Positions 32,271 through 44,513 of a stretch of DNA of 50,268 nt are shown one piece after another. A model generated the notes under the pieces. The model did not search any database. It saw only the letters and a list, made by a program, of their open reading frames with translations, and was not told the DNA's origin. Each line of letters begins with the position of its first letter. The first letter of the stretch is position 1. The DNA is from a virus: the IMG/VR virus record IMGVR_UViG_3300009000_000007, positions 1 through 50,268 of that record; one strand, given 5' to 3'. The position numbers and the translations under genes are program-made.

Positions 32271-33836
32271 CTAGGCCACTTCTGAGAAAGAGAATGGTCT
32301 TTGACCAGACATTGGCATGAAAGCGATTCTATTTGGGCCCCCATAAACGCTGTTTGTTGTAGCGTAATCATCGCTAAGGCCGGTGGTGTGGAGAATGGTC
32401 TTGGCATTGCCCTCCATCCAACCGACAACTTGAGCAGGGGTCCAATCTCTATGAGCTTGGAGAAGCAGGGCACACATTCCGGCTACCTGAGGGGTAGCCA
32501 TGGAAGTCCCAGAAAGAATCTGCTGGTAGTAACCATTGTCTAAGTAGTAAGGATTGCTGGCGGAATCTATATTGGTAATGCTGTAAGCACTAATAATTCT
32601 GTCTCCAGCAGCGTAAACGTTTACTCCGGGACCGGCGTCGCTGTAAACAGATTTTGCCTCCACGCCACCGATGAAGTTTGTACCAAATGAGCCGACCTCA
32701 AATCCAGCAGAACCATTTGCTGAAGGAGAGGCACCTCTGTGGTAGTAAAAATCTGGCAGACCTGTGGCTGTTACGTAGTTGTTGTAATCAGCCCCACCGG
32801 ACACATCGTGCTTTAGACCGCCATTGCCAGCAGCGTTGCACACAACAATTCCAGCGCTAATCATTGAGGCAATATCAGCATCTACTGAGGAGACTCTCTG
32901 ATTAAAAATATAAAGCGTTGTGTTAACTTGTTGACCGGTCAAACCTTTAGCAGTGTCTTTTGTTGTATCGCTATGCGATACACCTCGATAGGAACCCCCT
33001 GTTACCGGATAGTAGGTAACCTCGTTGTAAGTAAGTTCGTCGGTTGCTTCATCCCAGTAGATAATGTACGACCAACTATTCACAACGACCGTGGGGTTTC
33101 CATTGGTTTTATTGTTGTGCCACCCAAGGATGCAGTCGAAAGCATCTGCAGCGCTCATGCCTCCCACGGGGTCTGACGCACCCTCAAGACCAGCCAACTT
33201 AATGACATAAATGTTGGCATTTTTTGCCCAGCCGAAAGTTTTGCCTGCCACTGTTCCGGCAACGTGGGTCCCATGACCGTCGTAGTCAACGTAGAACCCC
33301 GATGGCATTGACCCAGAAACTCCGCTGGAGGTATACCAATCAATTTGCTGAACCCTGCTGTTACCTTCAGCATCTTCGAACTCAGGGTGGTCAGCTTGAA
33401 TTCCGCTGTCAACAATTACGACATCTACTCCTGTGCCGTCTAGAACATAATCATAAGTTCCACCGGGGTCAGACGTAGAAGTCCCAAAAACATTTGTTGC
33501 ATTGATGTGGCGCAGCAGTCCCCAGTTCTGCTTTTCTCCGGTCTGGGTGGTCAACTTGTTGAAGTTCCCGTCTAGAAACGCACGCTTTCGAACGGGGATT
33601 TCGGAGACATCCTCTACAGCCTCTACACGAGGGTCTTGACGAAGAGCCTCGGCTTCAGCATCAGTAAGAAAGTAAGAAGTGTTGCGGGGATTGTTTGTAC
33701 GCTCGTTAGCTACTTCTACCGACCTGTCGGGGATTGTGTCGGGAGTTGGCGCATCAGTGAGCAGGTCGTCCCAGATGGAATCTGTGGTATTCATGTCTGG
33801 TGCGGTAACTGTATACTCCCGCAACTCGTCAGACAT
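32271..33836 (-). CDS. Subtilisin-like serine protease of the adsorption operon
   Basis: A 521-residue S8 protease with an intact triad: D143 (VVIVDSGIQADH), H188 (DGHGTHVAG) and S445 (SGTSMATPQ), plus the oxyanion N in N-A-A-G-N-G. Residues about 50-80 (SYFLTDAEAEALRQDPRVEAVE) resemble an I9 inhibitor propeptide. There is no signal peptide or transmembrane segment, so it is likely a virion or assembly protein rather than a secreted enzyme. It is coupled by one-base overlap to the upstream fibre. It could process a fibre during assembly or cut host surface proteins to open a path to the membrane. The presence of an intact triad and propeptide suggests an active enzyme. Confidence 0.88.
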   Translation of the reverse strand: MSDELREYTVTAPDMNTTDSIWDDLLTDAPTPDTIPDRSVEVANERTNNPRNTSYFLTDAEAEALRQDPRVEAVEDVSEIPVRKRAFLDGNFNKLTTQTGEKQNWGLLRHINATNVFGTSTSDPGGTYDYVLDGTGVDVVIVDSGIQADHPEFEDAEGNSRVQQIDWYTSSGVSGSMPSGFYVDYDGHGTHVAGTVAGKTFGWAKNANIYVIKLAGLEGASDPVGGMSAADAFDCILGWHNNKTNGNPTVVVNSWSYIIYWDEATDELTYNEVTYYPVTGGSYRGVSHSDTTKDTAKGLTGQQVNTTLYIFNQRVSSVDADIASMISAGIVVCNAAGNGGLKHDVSGGADYNNYVTATGLPDFYYHRGASPSANGSAGFEVGSFGTNFIGGVEAKSVYSDAGPGVNVYAAGDRIISAYSITNIDSASNPYYLDNGYYQQILSGTSMATPQVAGMCALLLQAHRDWTPAQVVGWMEGNAKTILHTTGLSDDYATTNSVYGGPNRIAFMPMSGQRPFSFSEVA

Positions 33837-34924
33837 TACTGGACCACCGCTCGGTCGGTCACCCTCCGCCAGTCAGTACCGTCATAAAAAGCAAGAACTG
33901 GTCCGCCAGTTTCATCTGTGCAGTAGACGATAGAACCCGCACTTGATACCAAGGTTGACAGCTCAAGGACTGTTTTACTGACCAATTTCATCGGAGCATC
34001 GTTGATGATTTCATCAACTGGGTCCAGAGTGATTGTGGTTGGTGAAGTGAGACTGTATGTACCAGTCAGAGATGACGGAGCGTTGATTGATTCAGTCTCG
34101 ACTGCAGTTACAGCGAGGACTTCTGTGCTGGCATTAAAAGTTATGCCAGAGTTTGTCTTACCACCAATGGTTCCAGTGGCGTCCTCGTAGAGGCCAACAA
34201 AAGTTGTTGCGTCTGTTGTATTAGCAACATCAATTGCACCACCGCCCGGGCCTGTAGGTCCTGTAGCTCCGGTTGGTCCAGTCGGTCCTCCAGAGGGACC
34301 AGTAGGACCTGTGGGGCCAGTAGCTCCGGTTACTGAGGGACCAGTTGGTCCTTCATCCCCCGCAGGTCCGGTAGGACCGGTAGGTCCAGTTGCTCCATCG
34401 CCTGTCCCTGTTCCAACCAGCTCCCACTCTTCCCCGGTGAGAACCTCAAGAGCGCTGTACTCTGTGTTAAATCGAACATAGCCGACCTCAGCGTCTGGCC
34501 TACGGTCAGCAGTTTCACCAACATCTAGATAGAGAGTGTTATCTACGCCTCTAATGACTTTATTTCTAAAGGTAAGCGATAAGTCTCCCTGACCGATTGC
34601 ATCATCTTGAAGAAGACCATAAGCACTGAAAGATACGTTGGCTTGAGTTGTTCTAACAAAGAGTCCATCGCCCGGGTTTACAGCAAATCTAAATGTCTCA
34701 AAACTTTGCCCAAACCCAAGGTCCAAGTTGTTTGCTAGATATACGTAAGAACCTTCAGTCGAAGCTCCCGAAGGAACGATGTAGATAGCTATTCTAGGAA
34801 TAGGAGTTGCCGAAGGCGAGATATTCGTGACAACCACAGACACCAAATAGCTGTCCGTGAATGTGACCATGCCTGTATCGACATTTGATTCTGGCCTTGC
34901 CGCAGCAAGTCTTTGAATAGCCAT
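33836..34924 (-). CDS. Collagen-like fibre
   Basis: A 362-residue fibre that starts 13 bases after the giant fibre stop, with a strong GGGAGAG site. The N-terminus ([15 protein letters not shown], then [19 protein letters not shown]) is a paralogue of the jelly-roll fibre N-terminus, so the two probably use the same docking site. Then comes a beta-hairpin module ([12 protein letters not shown]...GEEWELVG), a short G-P-T collagen block at about residues 175-230 (plus 34240-34400), a beta-rich segment and a final [20 protein letters not shown]. No enzymatic motif is seen. Confidence 0.65.
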   Translation of the reverse strand: MAIQRLAAARPESNVDTGMVTFTDSYLVSVVVTNISPSATPIPRIAIYIVPSGASTEGSYVYLANNLDLGFGQSFETFRFAVNPGDGLFVRTTQANVSFSAYGLLQDDAIGQGDLSLTFRNKVIRGVDNTLYLDVGETADRRPDAEVGYVRFNTEYSALEVLTGEEWELVGTGTGDGATGPTGPTGPAGDEGPTGPSVTGATGPTGPTGPSGGPTGPTGATGPTGPGGGAIDVANTTDATTFVGLYEDATGTIGGKTNSGITFNASTEVLAVTAVETESINAPSSLTGTYSLTSPTTITLDPVDEIINDAPMKLVSKTVLELSTLVSSAGSIVYCTDETGGPVLAFYDGTDWRRVTDRAVVQ

Positions 34925-34937
34925 CTGTATCTCTCCC

Positions 34938-37900
34938 TTACGCCTGAGCCTCGCCCCATGACAGTTTCGCTGAGGCCAATGTTTCTTGACCAGTCAGACG
35001 GGCAACCGCCACGGTGAGGATGTCAGGTCCGTCTGGGAACACTGAGTCACCTCCGAGGATGGAGTTTGAGAGCTCGAACAGGTCGCTCACATCAACGTTA
35101 GTTGACTGCTCAACACCGTTGTTACCAGATGCCTTGAAGTTATACACCTGAATACCACCGGAAACTGTGTCGTTTGATGTGTGCTCCACGACCTGAACCA
35201 GAGAGGGAGATTCCACACCAATGAAGTTCAAGTTGTTGAGTCGTCCATTTAGAAGAATCTTCACATCAATCAACTCGTTGGTCTGGACACCAACTTCCTG
35301 CAGACGCAACTGCATTCGGTTGATAACGTCTCGGTCACCCAAAGCACCCGTCAAACCTTCTGAAACCGAGGGGCTCAGTCGGATAGAAATGAGCGGCTGA
35401 TAGTTAGTACCGGATGTGTTATTCAACGAACCCTGCGGAGACAACTTGTAAGTGGACTGCGAGTTTCCACTGTTGTAGAAGTTGATAATGTTCCGCTGGA
35501 AGAACGAGTTCTGCGGATTGCTAATTCCGCTGCTGCTTCGTTGGTAGCTATACGAGTAGTAGCGGAATGTATTAGCATCAACAATCTGGCTTACTCGGAA
35601 GACCCCGGAGTAAGCAAGGTAGTTGCTGTATTGGGGGTTAATACGAATCAACACGTAATCATTGACCTGTAGTCCATGACTGCCATTCGTATCCACGGTT
35701 ACCAAGTAGTTGCTCTTATTGATGTTGCTAATAGAAACTTCACTACGTGTAGCATCTGTTTCGCTGAAAGCTAGAGCAATATTGTTGTCGTCAACAACCT
35801 TAATGTAATAAGTACTCTCATTAATTAGGTAGTCATACGGGTAGTAAGAACCGATGTACTGAGTACGAGGGTTCTGGTTGTTGCTCTGGGGCAAACCATT
35901 AGAGCCAAGACCCAAGAACTGGACAGCATCTCCATTATCAAAACCGTGAGAAGGAATGTTGATGATGTCAGTAATCCGGTCAACCGCATTAGAACCAAAC
36001 GTCTTCGAGGTCGTACCACCAATGTTGAGCGTCTGGCTCGACTTGGTGAACAAGTACGCCTTGTCGTCATCGAACTCGCCATCCATGATGACCGAAGTAC
36101 CCCAGTGGAACAGCGACGGAATGTATGTCGGATTCGCAAAGGTTGTTACCTCGTAACGAGCTGGCAAGTTACCTGAGCGGAAGTAAGACTCAAACAACTG
36201 GTTGTTGTGAGTGAACTCATGGGTGTACTTAACCTGACCCTCAACGGTCTTGAAGCCGAATCGAATCTTACCGGCACCGTACCATGAGTAGTCCATGTAA
36301 ATCATCTGAATCTTGGACAGGTCTAGGTTGTAACCAGTTGAGCCAGTTCCATTACAGGGGTCAATGCTCCAATCTTCCTGAGGAACCTTGGTATCAACAG
36401 TCAACGTACCAATAATTCCTGTCTTAGCAGGAGTAAATGAGTGAACTGTTGTTGTCCCCTGCGACGAAAGGTTCACCGTGGTTGTAGCGTCCGGGCTTGC
36501 CTTCAACTTGAAGGTGTTGCTTGTCAACACTTCAACGTAGTAGGTACGTCCATTAACAAGACCACCGATTGGTGACCCATCAATCGAGTTGTACACGACT
36601 GGGAGGTCTTGTGTGTAACCGTGACTCAGAATGGTAAACGTGTCGTCTACCGTACTTACCACTGAAGTCGGGTCGAACTCCCTTTCATTTCCGGAAGCAC
36701 CCTTGTACTCGGGCTTGATTGTTAGACGGTCATCAGTTTCGATGTCCGCAACACGATAAGACTGACCACGAAGAACAATGTAGTCACCAACATCGAGCTG
36801 TGTTGTAAAGGCTGTGTTTGTTCCAAAGACTTTTTCAGAACCCTGAAGAGCAGCAAACGTTCCAGCAATCTGCTGAGTCGAGGAGCGACGGACACAGTAA
36901 AGCTTTTGACCGTCAAACTCGTAGAACATACCGTTCTGGAAGTCGAACATACCAGAGCGAATAGCACCGTTTGTCCAAGCATCAACGTGGAGTCTTGGGT
37001 AACCATAAACAACAGGCTCAACGATGGGCTGCTGCGAAATAACAGTAACGTTGAAAGAGTCGATTACCGTAACTTGGAAAGTTCCGTTGTAGACGGGGCT
37101 GTCTACGCCGTACTGGTCCTTGGCGTCGTCAACTCGAATAAACAGACCGTTGATGAGACCGTGCGGGCGTCGAGTACGAATCTGAATAACGTTCGAGGTT
37201 CCAACTCGGTACATTGTTTCAATGTCGATGCTGGGCTTGAAGTTCACAGCTGCCGAGGTTTGGATACCCTTACCAGACTGGTAGCGGAAGTACTTACGAG
37301 TCTGGCGAACAATTGAGCCATACCAAGTCTCTGCACCAGTGGACATCTCAACGCCACCGTCGAACGGACGGTGCAACGAGTAACCCTGAGGACGCACATA
37401 CACGAAGGTTGGATACGAGTAAGAAACATTCTCGTAAGCCGTTGTGTATGGGCGATTCACAGTCACCTGCTCGTCTGAACCGATAGCCGCAATTTCACGA
37501 ATAATCGGAGCAGCTGGTGTGATGTGGTTCAAATAGAGCTGGCTACCAGAACCCTGAGTAGCGATATCAATAGCATTGGTGTCAGCCAAAGCATCTTCGT
37601 AACTTGGATGCAGACTTACTAGGTTGCTACTCGAAGTACTCACGTTACCGGTTACTGTGGCACTTGAAATGTTTCCACCATTTGAGTTGAACTCAAATGT
37701 TGTGCTGGATGGAACCGCAATAATTGTGTGCGTTCCGTTGAACACCTCTGGGCTTACACCAGTAATGCTGTCAATTGTTACAACGTTACCGGGCTGCAAA
37801 TTGTGAGCGGCGCTTGTCGTAATACGGACAACATTGCTTGTTCGATAACGAGAAGTGATTGTTCGAACGGCAGCATCATCAATGCGATTTACATAGTAGT

Positions 37901-40900
37901 AACGGTCGTTAATCAACGGAGCTGGTGCAACTCCATCAAGACCTTCTTGGTCTGCGACTGCTCCCCAGTCTTGGTTTTCTACTCCAAGAGTGAAGCTTTC
38001 AGACGCTGTGTAACGGAACTCTCGGTTTCCGGCATTTACATATGTAATTGTGTATGTGCCTTCAAAGTCTTCAGCATCGTCACTGCTCAAGCCAGAGATT
38101 GTCACTGTGTCACCATTTTGGAAACCGTGGGTCTCGCTTGTGTAGATGTAACGAGTAGTCCCAGAGCTTTGAATACGAGCAATACCAACACGACGACCAC
38201 CAGAGCCAGCGTTAAAGACAACTGACTCACCTGTAGTAAACGGGTGGTTAGCAACAAGAATCTGGTCAGCTGAATCATCAACATCTGATGCTTCAAAGTA
38301 TGACTTCAACTCAACATCGGGCGGGAAGAGGCGGAATACATCGCCAACCTTCAGAATCTTGGAGAAGGTCGTACCTGAACCGTTCACCAGCACCGAATCA
38401 ACTTCGGTACTTACGGTACCGGTACCAGTAATCTGACCGTTGATTTGGGCTGAAGTAAACCGATGCTCAGTTCCTGCTCCAATTGTCAAAATGTGAAGCG
38501 GAACACCAGAAGCAGCGTTTTCTGCTGTATCAGAAATCTTGATGTAATCTTTGTTGACAGCAATTGCGTAGTACACCGTGTCAGCAGTTAGACCACCAAG
38601 AGCAGTGCCTCCGTTGGGGCTGTATGTAATCTTGGTTCCAGTCAAGAATCCGTGAGAAGGAATCTTGATGACATTCTGTTCCAAGTCAACCGTAAATTGT
38701 GGGTCAAAACTCTTTACAATTTCAGGAACTGAACCGTTAGCAGTTACCTCAAAAGTGGTCGGAGTGGGGACATCACTGATGGTGTAAGTGCCGTCTGGAG
38801 TCCTAATCAAAGACTTCAGAGTGTGATTTCCTGTTGGAGTAGTTGCGGTGGTCAAATCAATAGCAACACCGTTGTTTGCATTGGATACAGATGTAGCCAA
38901 CTTCAAAGTGTTTCCATCAACTGGAATAACGTAGTACGGAGTTGCAGTAGTTAGACCACCAATAGCAACCCCACCACCAGTGTCGTACTCAACAAGCTCG
39001 GCTAGCGAGAATCCGTGGTTTGGAATGGTGATTGTGTCATTCTCGTAATCAACTGACTTGTTGATAATAGAGTGGTTGCCAACACCAACACCCTGAATGT
39101 CAGCGATGTTGACAAAACTTGGGTCTTCAGACAAACGAATTGTGTTGTCGTCAACCTTTTGGACGTAGTACGTGTCACGGTTGTTAAGACCCGGAATTGC
39201 GGTGTCAGTGACCATAATGCCGTTGTAGCCATCAGTTGATGTCTCAACTAGGTCTGCAAATCCAGTAATGCCTTGACCAAGACTGTTGTAGCTGTACAGA
39301 CGAATTGTTCCAGAAGAAGCGGCAAAAGGAACTCTTTCAAGTTGGCAGGTTCCGGTTACCGAAGAAGCACCAATAGTTCCGTCGCCACCCAGTGGGTCAG
39401 CAAACTGAATCCTGTTGCTTGCTGGAACACTGGTGATTGTGTGGGTTCCATTAAAGGATTCGATGTTTGTTCCGGTCATGTTTGAGATGACCACGGTGTC
39501 GCCAACTTGGAAGTTGTGAGTCGTGTTTAGCGTCACATCGCACGTTGAACCTGTTCGGCTTCTATTTGTTACTGAGAACTGAGTGACGTTCCCTTGAGTC
39601 GGCCTAGTCAAAGTGAAAGTGTTGTCATCGACAGCAGCAATTACATCGTATGTTCCGTTAAAGACCGATGTGTTATTCCCTGTCATGCCAGAAATGTTCA
39701 CACGCATACCAGCATCAAACCCATGCTCGTACTGAGTCTGAATCTGAATGATGTTGTGCGAAAGCATGTCTCGACCAGAAATTGTAAAGTCATATCGAGG
39801 CTCATCGAAAGCACGAATCTGACGACTGGCCCAGACGGTTCCATCAACGTTCTGCTGGGCAATAGTTCCTGTGTTAGGAGTTACCCACTCGATTTCACGG
39901 TTGCTGGGGGTAGCGGTAATCTGCCACTCACCGTTAAACTCTTCTGGCTGATTTCCTGTGATGTTGGAAATTCGAATCCACTCACCGGGCTTCATGCGGT
40001 GGTCTGTGTCTAAGTACATCCGCACTGTGTTGCCCGAGCGACGACGCCAAGTAATTCCAGTGTTGAAAACGTCGTCAAGGAAGTACGCACGACGGATACG
40101 ACCAGAAACAACGCCAGCTGCTTCGTTTGTGGTGGTCAGACTTGTCCCGGTGTCCACATCATAGTAGAACTCGTTGGCGTTGCTAGTTCCAGCAACAATC
40201 CAATCCCCATTGAACTCATCTTCGTTGTCTTGACCGTCTTCGAAGTTAAATACTCGAACACGATAGTTAGTGCTGAGGCGGTGGGGGTTGTCTGTCGTGA
40301 TGTAGCGACGAGTACCCTCACTTCGGCGGTTAACAATGTTGCACTCAGCAGACCAAAGCTTGTCTGACTGGTCTGAGAAGTCCTTCATCTGGAACCATGC
40401 GTCACCGCCATCGCTCCATCCGTGGGGTTCAGAGAAGTTGATAAAAATATCATTCCACTGATTGGTGTAACCAAGAAGGTCATCACCAAATCGAATGCTC
40501 TCGATTCCCTTGGTGACTGGCTCATCTAGTTGAGCGTAAAGTTCATCTGCGTCAATAACCTGACTTACGAAGAACTGACGATTGAACACATCACGGAAGC
40601 GGTTTTCCATGCTGTTGACCGTGATGCGGTCGCCAACTAGACGGTCGTGGTTGTAATCAAGGTTGAAATAGACACGAGTTCTACGGTCAAGACGACGGCT
40701 TTCTACATAGCCACCACGCTTAGAGACGTAACCGGAAACATCTAGCTCTTCTGCCTGAGTCCGGTCAGCATAGTTATTGCGGTAACGCAAACGTGTCCGA
40801 GAGCCGTTGATTCCAGTCTCAATGTTGTCAATGCGAGCGAAGCCTTGAACGGTTGCGTACACATCGTCTGGCAACTGGAAGTACGGGAACGTGATGTTCT

Positions 40901-43622
40901 CGTCTTCACCGATGGGAGCCGACGCATCATTGAACCAAAAACCGTACTCGTCTCGAATATCTCCAAGAGAGTTGGGGTTCCATGTGGCATCGTCCATGAA
41001 CCATTCGCCGTTGAAGTAGCCACCATAGTTCTCGTCTGGAATCCCCTCAATCTTGATGAGGTAACCAGCATCATGGTAGTGAGGCCGGTCGCAGTAGATG
41101 TAGCGGTTACGTCCAGAAGACTGGATGCCACGAATCTTGACTCGACGCTCGCCAAGGAAGTACTCATAGTCAAGGTCACGCCTAGACGTTGCTCCTTCAG
41201 GGGCGTCGGTTGCGTTTTGAGTAAAGTTTTCCTCTGCTGTGAACGAGAATTCGTTTGCAGACTGAACACCAGTCACACGCCAGAAACCATTCCAACGACG
41301 GTTAATAGCAACACTTGTTGCGGGAAGACCTTGAATATCAACAAACATATTGGTCGAAAGACCGTGGTTAGCGTTTGTCGTGATGTAACGAGTATTTCCA
41401 GATGAGCGGAAGCTTGTGATTCCAAGAGTCGGGTATGCAGCACGCTCCGAAGGACGCTGAACATTGTCAAACAGCAAGAATTGGTTTCCGTCAAAGCCGC
41501 CGTCTGTGTCGATGTCTACATACTTGTAAACACCGCCAGAGTAAAGACGCTTAACCTCATAGTCACGAGATTTGGCGTACTGAACCGTTTGACCAGTGAC
41601 ATATCCATGACTTGGGAGATAGATGCTGTCTTCAAATTCGTTTACAACAGTGAAGATGAAGCTGTGGTTACGACCTTCACCAAGGGCAGTCAAGTCAAGA
41701 ACTGGTCCATCAAGGGACTGGCTAAGAGTGAATCGGTTAGCGTCAATTACTTCCTTGACGTAGTAAGTGGCATTGTCCTGCAGAGGAACAATTGGGTCCT
41801 GCTCGTTTGTTCGATAGCGAACAGGCTGGTTAGCCAAGAACCCATGATTAGGAATAGTAAAGCTATTTGTGTCAAGGTTAACGATGACATCGTTAAATCC
41901 TTCTGATGTTGCTGAAGAAGCAGCAGTCAGATTGACAGTCGTGTAGTCGGGGTCCGGTGTTGTGCTGAGACGGAATGAGTAGTCATCTACAACGTCGATG
42001 TAGTAAACAGAGGTCTCGTTGAGAGTTGAGACAGGAGTTCCAGTGTGGAAGTAGTTAACAGCTTTTCCAGCAAAAAGCCCGTGAGGCTCAGTCAAATGAA
42101 TCTGATTGCTGTCTACATCAATAGTGATTGGGATAAAAGCGTGATATGAACTTCCGGCAGGCTCAACCTCGATGGCATTTAGGTCAGCGGCTGCATCTTC
42201 TGGAGTTTCATGCAGAACAAATCCAAAAACAGTGGATTCAACGAGAGTTACTTCAACGGAACCCGGTTCGTCAGAACCGTTCCAAGCAACTGTTCCGATG
42301 TCTCGACCCAAGAGTTGAGAAGAACCGTTGTATGTTCCTTCCGAGGTTGCAACGTCAGTAGCAGTCGCAATAATCCACGAACCACCGCCACCACACCAAC
42401 GAGAGCCAGAGCGGTTGTTGGTTGCTCCACCGGAGTATCCACCAGCACCACCGGGGCCACCCCAGCTCTGACCGTCAGAGCCTGCGCCACCACCGAAGCC
42501 ACCTTCAGCAGAAGATGAGCCAGCGCTATACCCTCCAGCTAGACCATTGAAAAAGTTCTGACCACCGCCGCCTCGTTCGGAGTTTCCACCACTTGTGTAA
42601 AAACCACCACCAGCTCCACCAGCGGACCGACCAGAACCACCTCTACCTTCGGTTCCAAATCCAGAGTTGTAGTTCTGGGAACGACCACCTTGGTTAGTCG
42701 TCTCACCATTTCCTCGACCCGTGCCACGAGCTGAAGTGGTGTTAGAGGAGGAAGAGCCGCCACCAGCGACAAACAGGGGGATATTTCCATCTTTACGAAC
42801 TACGAACGTTCCACCAGAAGAAGCAGGCCATGTAGTGTTGTTTGGTGGCAAATCACCGACTTGACCAACAACAACAGTAATAGTTTCGCCACGGTTTAGA
42901 CGAACTCGTCCCTTGACTGTGGCCCCAAGACCAGCGTTTGCTCGACCAACTCGACCAGAAGCACCTTTTACAGTGAACTCATAGATACCATCAACTGGAA
43001 CTTCCCAGTCTTGATACCCCTGAAAGTCCCCCTGAGAAAGGTACTGAGAGGCCCAGCTGGCTCCTTCATTTTCATACTCTGTACGAAGTTGTGAAATTGT
43101 TGGTCCGTAACGACCAGTGGAGCCACCAGTTGTAAATGTGTGTGTCGTGAAATTATAGGTAGAAGAGCCGCCTAGACCCGTGAGAAGGTTTTTGACGTAG
43201 TAAACATTTCCTGATGTCAGACCAGTAATTGGCTCTGCGTCTGTAACATATTTGACAGCTTGCTGGTCTGCGTACTTGACCTGAGACAGGTTGAACTGCT
43301 GATTGTAAACATTCGGGAAGTTGAAGGTTACTGTTCCTGCAGCAAAGTTTGTGATGTCAATATTGGCTCCTCCTTGAGTGGAAGAGAAACCAACACTGAA
43401 ATCGTCGGAATTTAAAAAGTAAACAGTGTCAGTGTCAATGCCAACAAGGTCTCCTGTGCCCTCACGGAAAACCCAAGCGCTGTCATCGGTGACATCTGAG
43501 GAGAGAGTGGTAGCGTCGTCACGCCCGGGGAAGTACACAAAATCTTCATCCAGATTGACATTTGTCTTCTGGAGAGTGTGCGTTCCCGCCCCACCCACAG
43601 CAGTGATGTTCAGCAGTGCCAT
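34938..43622 (-). CDS. Giant tail fibre with glycine-rich domain and beta-repeat arrays
   Basis: At 2894 residues this is by far the largest gene in the window. A strong AGAGGAG site precedes the ATG. Residues about 208-470 form a Gly/Ser/Asn-rich domain ([14 protein letters not shown], then [10 protein letters not shown], then [10 protein letters not shown]) like the ALK/LTK-type glycine-rich region (PF12810). The rest is dominated by two kinds of small beta repeat: about eleven FCCH-like copies (H-G-L/F...I-T-x-V) and about nine copies of an I-P-x-H-G-F...I-G-G-L-T...Y-Y-V module. The C-terminus ([19 protein letters not shown]) contains a short helix. It likely forms a long trimeric fibre that contacts the host. 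No catalytic domain is recognisable. Confidence 0.8.
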   Translation of the reverse strand: MALLNITAVGGAGTHTLQKTNVNLDEDFVYFPGRDDATTLSSDVTDDSAWVFREGTGDLVGIDTDTVYFLNSDDFSVGFSSTQGGANIDITNFAAGTVTFNFPNVYNQQFNLSQVKYADQQAVKYVTDAEPITGLTSGNVYYVKNLLTGLGGSSTYNFTTHTFTTGGSTGRYGPTISQLRTEYENEGASWASQYLSQGDFQGYQDWEVPVDGIYEFTVKGASGRVGRANAGLGATVKGRVRLNRGETITVVVGQVGDLPPNNTTWPASSGGTFVVRKDGNIPLFVAGGGSSSSNTTSARGTGRGNGETTNQGGRSQNYNSGFGTEGRGGSGRSAGGAGGGFYTSGGNSERGGGGQNFFNGLAGGYSAGSSSAEGGFGGGAGSDGQSWGGPGGAGGYSGGATNNRSGSRWCGGGGSWIIATATDVATSEGTYNGSSQLLGRDIGTVAWNGSDEPGSVEVTLVESTVFGFVLHETPEDAAADLNAIEVEPAGSSYHAFIPITIDVDSNQIHLTEPHGLFAGKAVNYFHTGTPVSTLNETSVYYIDVVDDYSFRLSTTPDPDYTTVNLTAASSATSEGFNDVIVNLDTNSFTIPNHGFLANQPVRYRTNEQDPIVPLQDNATYYVKEVIDANRFTLSQSLDGPVLDLTALGEGRNHSFIFTVVNEFEDSIYLPSHGYVTGQTVQYAKSRDYEVKRLYSGGVYKYVDIDTDGGFDGNQFLLFDNVQRPSERAAYPTLGITSFRSSGNTRYITTNANHGLSTNMFVDIQGLPATSVAINRRWNGFWRVTGVQSANEFSFTAEENFTQNATDAPEGATSRRDLDYEYFLGERRVKIRGIQSSGRNRYIYCDRPHYHDAGYLIKIEGIPDENYGGYFNGEWFMDDATWNPNSLGDIRDEYGFWFNDASAPIGEDENITFPYFQLPDDVYATVQGFARIDNIETGINGSRTRLRYRNNYADRTQAEELDVSGYVSKRGGYVESRRLDRRTRVYFNLDYNHDRLVGDRITVNSMENRFRDVFNRQFFVSQVIDADELYAQLDEPVTKGIESIRFGDDLLGYTNQWNDIFINFSEPHGWSDGGDAWFQMKDFSDQSDKLWSAECNIVNRRSEGTRRYITTDNPHRLSTNYRVRVFNFEDGQDNEDEFNGDWIVAGTSNANEFYYDVDTGTSLTTTNEAAGVVSGRIRRAYFLDDVFNTGITWRRRSGNTVRMYLDTDHRMKPGEWIRISNITGNQPEEFNGEWQITATPSNREIEWVTPNTGTIAQQNVDGTVWASRQIRAFDEPRYDFTISGRDMLSHNIIQIQTQYEHGFDAGMRVNISGMTGNNTSVFNGTYDVIAAVDDNTFTLTRPTQGNVTQFSVTNRSRTGSTCDVTLNTTHNFQVGDTVVISNMTGTNIESFNGTHTITSVPASNRIQFADPLGGDGTIGASSVTGTCQLERVPFAASSGTIRLYSYNSLGQGITGFADLVETSTDGYNGIMVTDTAIPGLNNRDTYYVQKVDDNTIRLSEDPSFVNIADIQGVGVGNHSIINKSVDYENDTITIPNHGFSLAELVEYDTGGGVAIGGLTTATPYYVIPVDGNTLKLATSVSNANNGVAIDLTTATTPTGNHTLKSLIRTPDGTYTISDVPTPTTFEVTANGSVPEIVKSFDPQFTVDLEQNVIKIPSHGFLTGTKITYSPNGGTALGGLTADTVYYAIAVNKDYIKISDTAENAASGVPLHILTIGAGTEHRFTSAQINGQITGTGTVSTEVDSVLVNGSGTTFSKILKVGDVFRLFPPDVELKSYFEASDVDDSADQILVANHPFTTGESVVFNAGSGGRRVGIARIQSSGTTRYIYTSETHGFQNGDTVTISGLSSDDAEDFEGTYTITYVNAGNREFRYTASESFTLGVENQDWGAVADQEGLDGVAPAPLINDRYYYVNRIDDAAVRTITSRYRTSNVVRITTSAAHNLQPGNVVTIDSITGVSPEVFNGTHTIIAVPSSTTFEFNSNGGNISSATVTGNVSTSSSNLVSLHPSYEDALADTNAIDIATQGSGSQLYLNHITPAAPIIREIAAIGSDEQVTVNRPYTTAYENVSYSYPTFVYVRPQGYSLHRPFDGGVEMSTGAETWYGSIVRQTRKYFRYQSGKGIQTSAAVNFKPSIDIETMYRVGTSNVIQIRTRRPHGLINGLFIRVDDAKDQYGVDSPVYNGTFQVTVIDSFNVTVISQQPIVEPVVYGYPRLHVDAWTNGAIRSGMFDFQNGMFYEFDGQKLYCVRRSSTQQIAGTFAALQGSEKVFGTNTAFTTQLDVGDYIVLRGQSYRVADIETDDRLTIKPEYKGASGNEREFDPTSVVSTVDDTFTILSHGYTQDLPVVYNSIDGSPIGGLVNGRTYYVEVLTSNTFKLKASPDATTTVNLSSQGTTTVHSFTPAKTGIIGTLTVDTKVPQEDWSIDPCNGTGSTGYNLDLSKIQMIYMDYSWYGAGKIRFGFKTVEGQVKYTHEFTHNNQLFESYFRSGNLPARYEVTTFANPTYIPSLFHWGTSVIMDGEFDDDKAYLFTKSSQTLNIGGTTSKTFGSNAVDRITDIINIPSHGFDNGDAVQFLGLGSNGLPQSNNQNPRTQYIGSYYPYDYLINESTYYIKVVDDNNIALAFSETDATRSEVSISNINKSNYLVTVDTNGSHGLQVNDYVLIRINPQYSNYLAYSGVFRVSQIVDANTFRYYSYSYQRSSSGISNPQNSFFQRNIINFYNSGNSQSTYKLSPQGSLNNTSGTNYQPLISIRLSPSVSEGLTGALGDRDVINRMQLRLQEVGVQTNELIDVKILLNGRLNNLNFIGVESPSLVQVVEHTSNDTVSGGIQVYNFKASGNNGVEQSTNVDVSDLFELSNSILGGDSVFPDGPDILTVAVARLTGQETLASAKLSWGEAQA
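35100..42200 (-). repeat. Interleaved FCCH-like and I-P-x-H-G-F repeat arrays
   Basis: The body of the giant fibre alternates two beta modules. One is FCCH-like (for example [19 protein letters not shown], then [16 protein letters not shown]). The other has [11 protein letters not shown], then [12 protein letters not shown], then D-T-V-Y-Y-A-I. About 11 and 9 copies are visible. The modules share the H-G-F turn and may be distant versions of one fold. Copies are strongly diverged in DNA. Confidence 0.75.
42215..43001 (-). other. Glycine-rich domain of the giant fibre
   Basis: About 260 residues of the giant fibre, residues 208-470. It begins with an E-F-T-V-K-G-A-S-G strand, has several G-G-G and S-G-G runs and ends with a Cys-containing [11 protein letters not shown] strand. 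This layout matches the glycine-rich polyglycine-II-like domain known from ALK/LTK receptors and phage adhesins, where it forms receptor-binding loops. Confidence 0.6.
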
Positions 43623-43655
43623 TTGCTAGCAGCTCCTCTTTCTAGACCTTCTCTT

Positions 43656-43661
43656 ATTATA
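43656..43661 (-). promoter_or_regulatory. -10 element (TATAAT) upstream of the giant fibre
   Basis: A perfect TATAAT on the minus strand lies 34 bases before the giant fibre ATG, with the AGAGGAG ribosome-binding site between. No good -35 at 16-18 bases. It may allow extra transcription of the giant fibre. Confidence 0.45.
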
Positions 43662-43670
43662 CAGCGAGAG

Positions 43671-44513
43671 TTACCTGACGAACACTGCCAAACCAGTGAA
43701 AAGTCGGTAGTTAGTGACGTTTGTATTGAAGCCGTTGTTCCAAAAGTGACCACCAACACGGAATGAATAGTTGGAGGTGTAGTTAAACCCAATTCCACCA
43801 CCAAAGCGCCCAGAAGTGTTGCTCGTACCACCCATACCAATCATTGCAGCACCGTGACCAGTGACGTTGTTTGATGTAATAGTGTCAAACCCACCGGTCA
43901 TGTAGCTGTTGATTGACCCATAGTTGTTGGCTCGGTCAGACAAAATTTTGAATCCATAAACTGTTGGGGTTTGGGCTTGATAATTTCTTGCCCCGGGGAA
44001 AAGCTCCAACTGACGGGTCCACGAGTACTCCAATTGAGATACCGAGGGGAACAGCCACTGGTCTCCGTAAGTTGTTAGGTCAGTTCCACCTGTCACAGAA
44101 CGCATGTTTGCAATCTGAGCGTTGTGCCTCCACCCAAGACGCTTAGTTGTGTCATTAATCGACACAACCATTACATCGTTGAAAGGAAGTTGATAGAACA
44201 ATTTAGAGAAGGAGTCAACATTACTGAAATCAGCATTTGAACTATCACTAAATAGAGTGTCAAAGTCCGAATCTTGATTCCATGCCCACCCATCCCAAGT
44301 TGAGCCATAGGTGTAGGCAGCACCGGAGTGGGTTGCTCCACCGGGACGACCAATATATGGACTCAAAAGAGTGTTGTAGGACAGCTTCATAATTTGCGTC
44401 CAACCACCACCTTCAAGGTCCATATCAACATAAGTCGGGTATGCAACTGTTCCACCGGGGGGCTTAATCCAGTAAGTGCCACTAGTTGCAGCCGGGTTGT
44501 CGTTCAGAATCTG
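43671..44513 (-). other. Fibrinogen-like C-terminal domain
   Basis: This is about residues 545-824 of the 824-residue protein. The S-G-x-Y-W-I-x-P start, the D-M-D-L-E-G-G-G-W-T-Q core and W-x-W-N and G-G-F-D segments are characteristic. Phage fibrinogen-like domains are known but uncommon; they are best regarded as lectins with the same fold. Confidence 0.65.
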
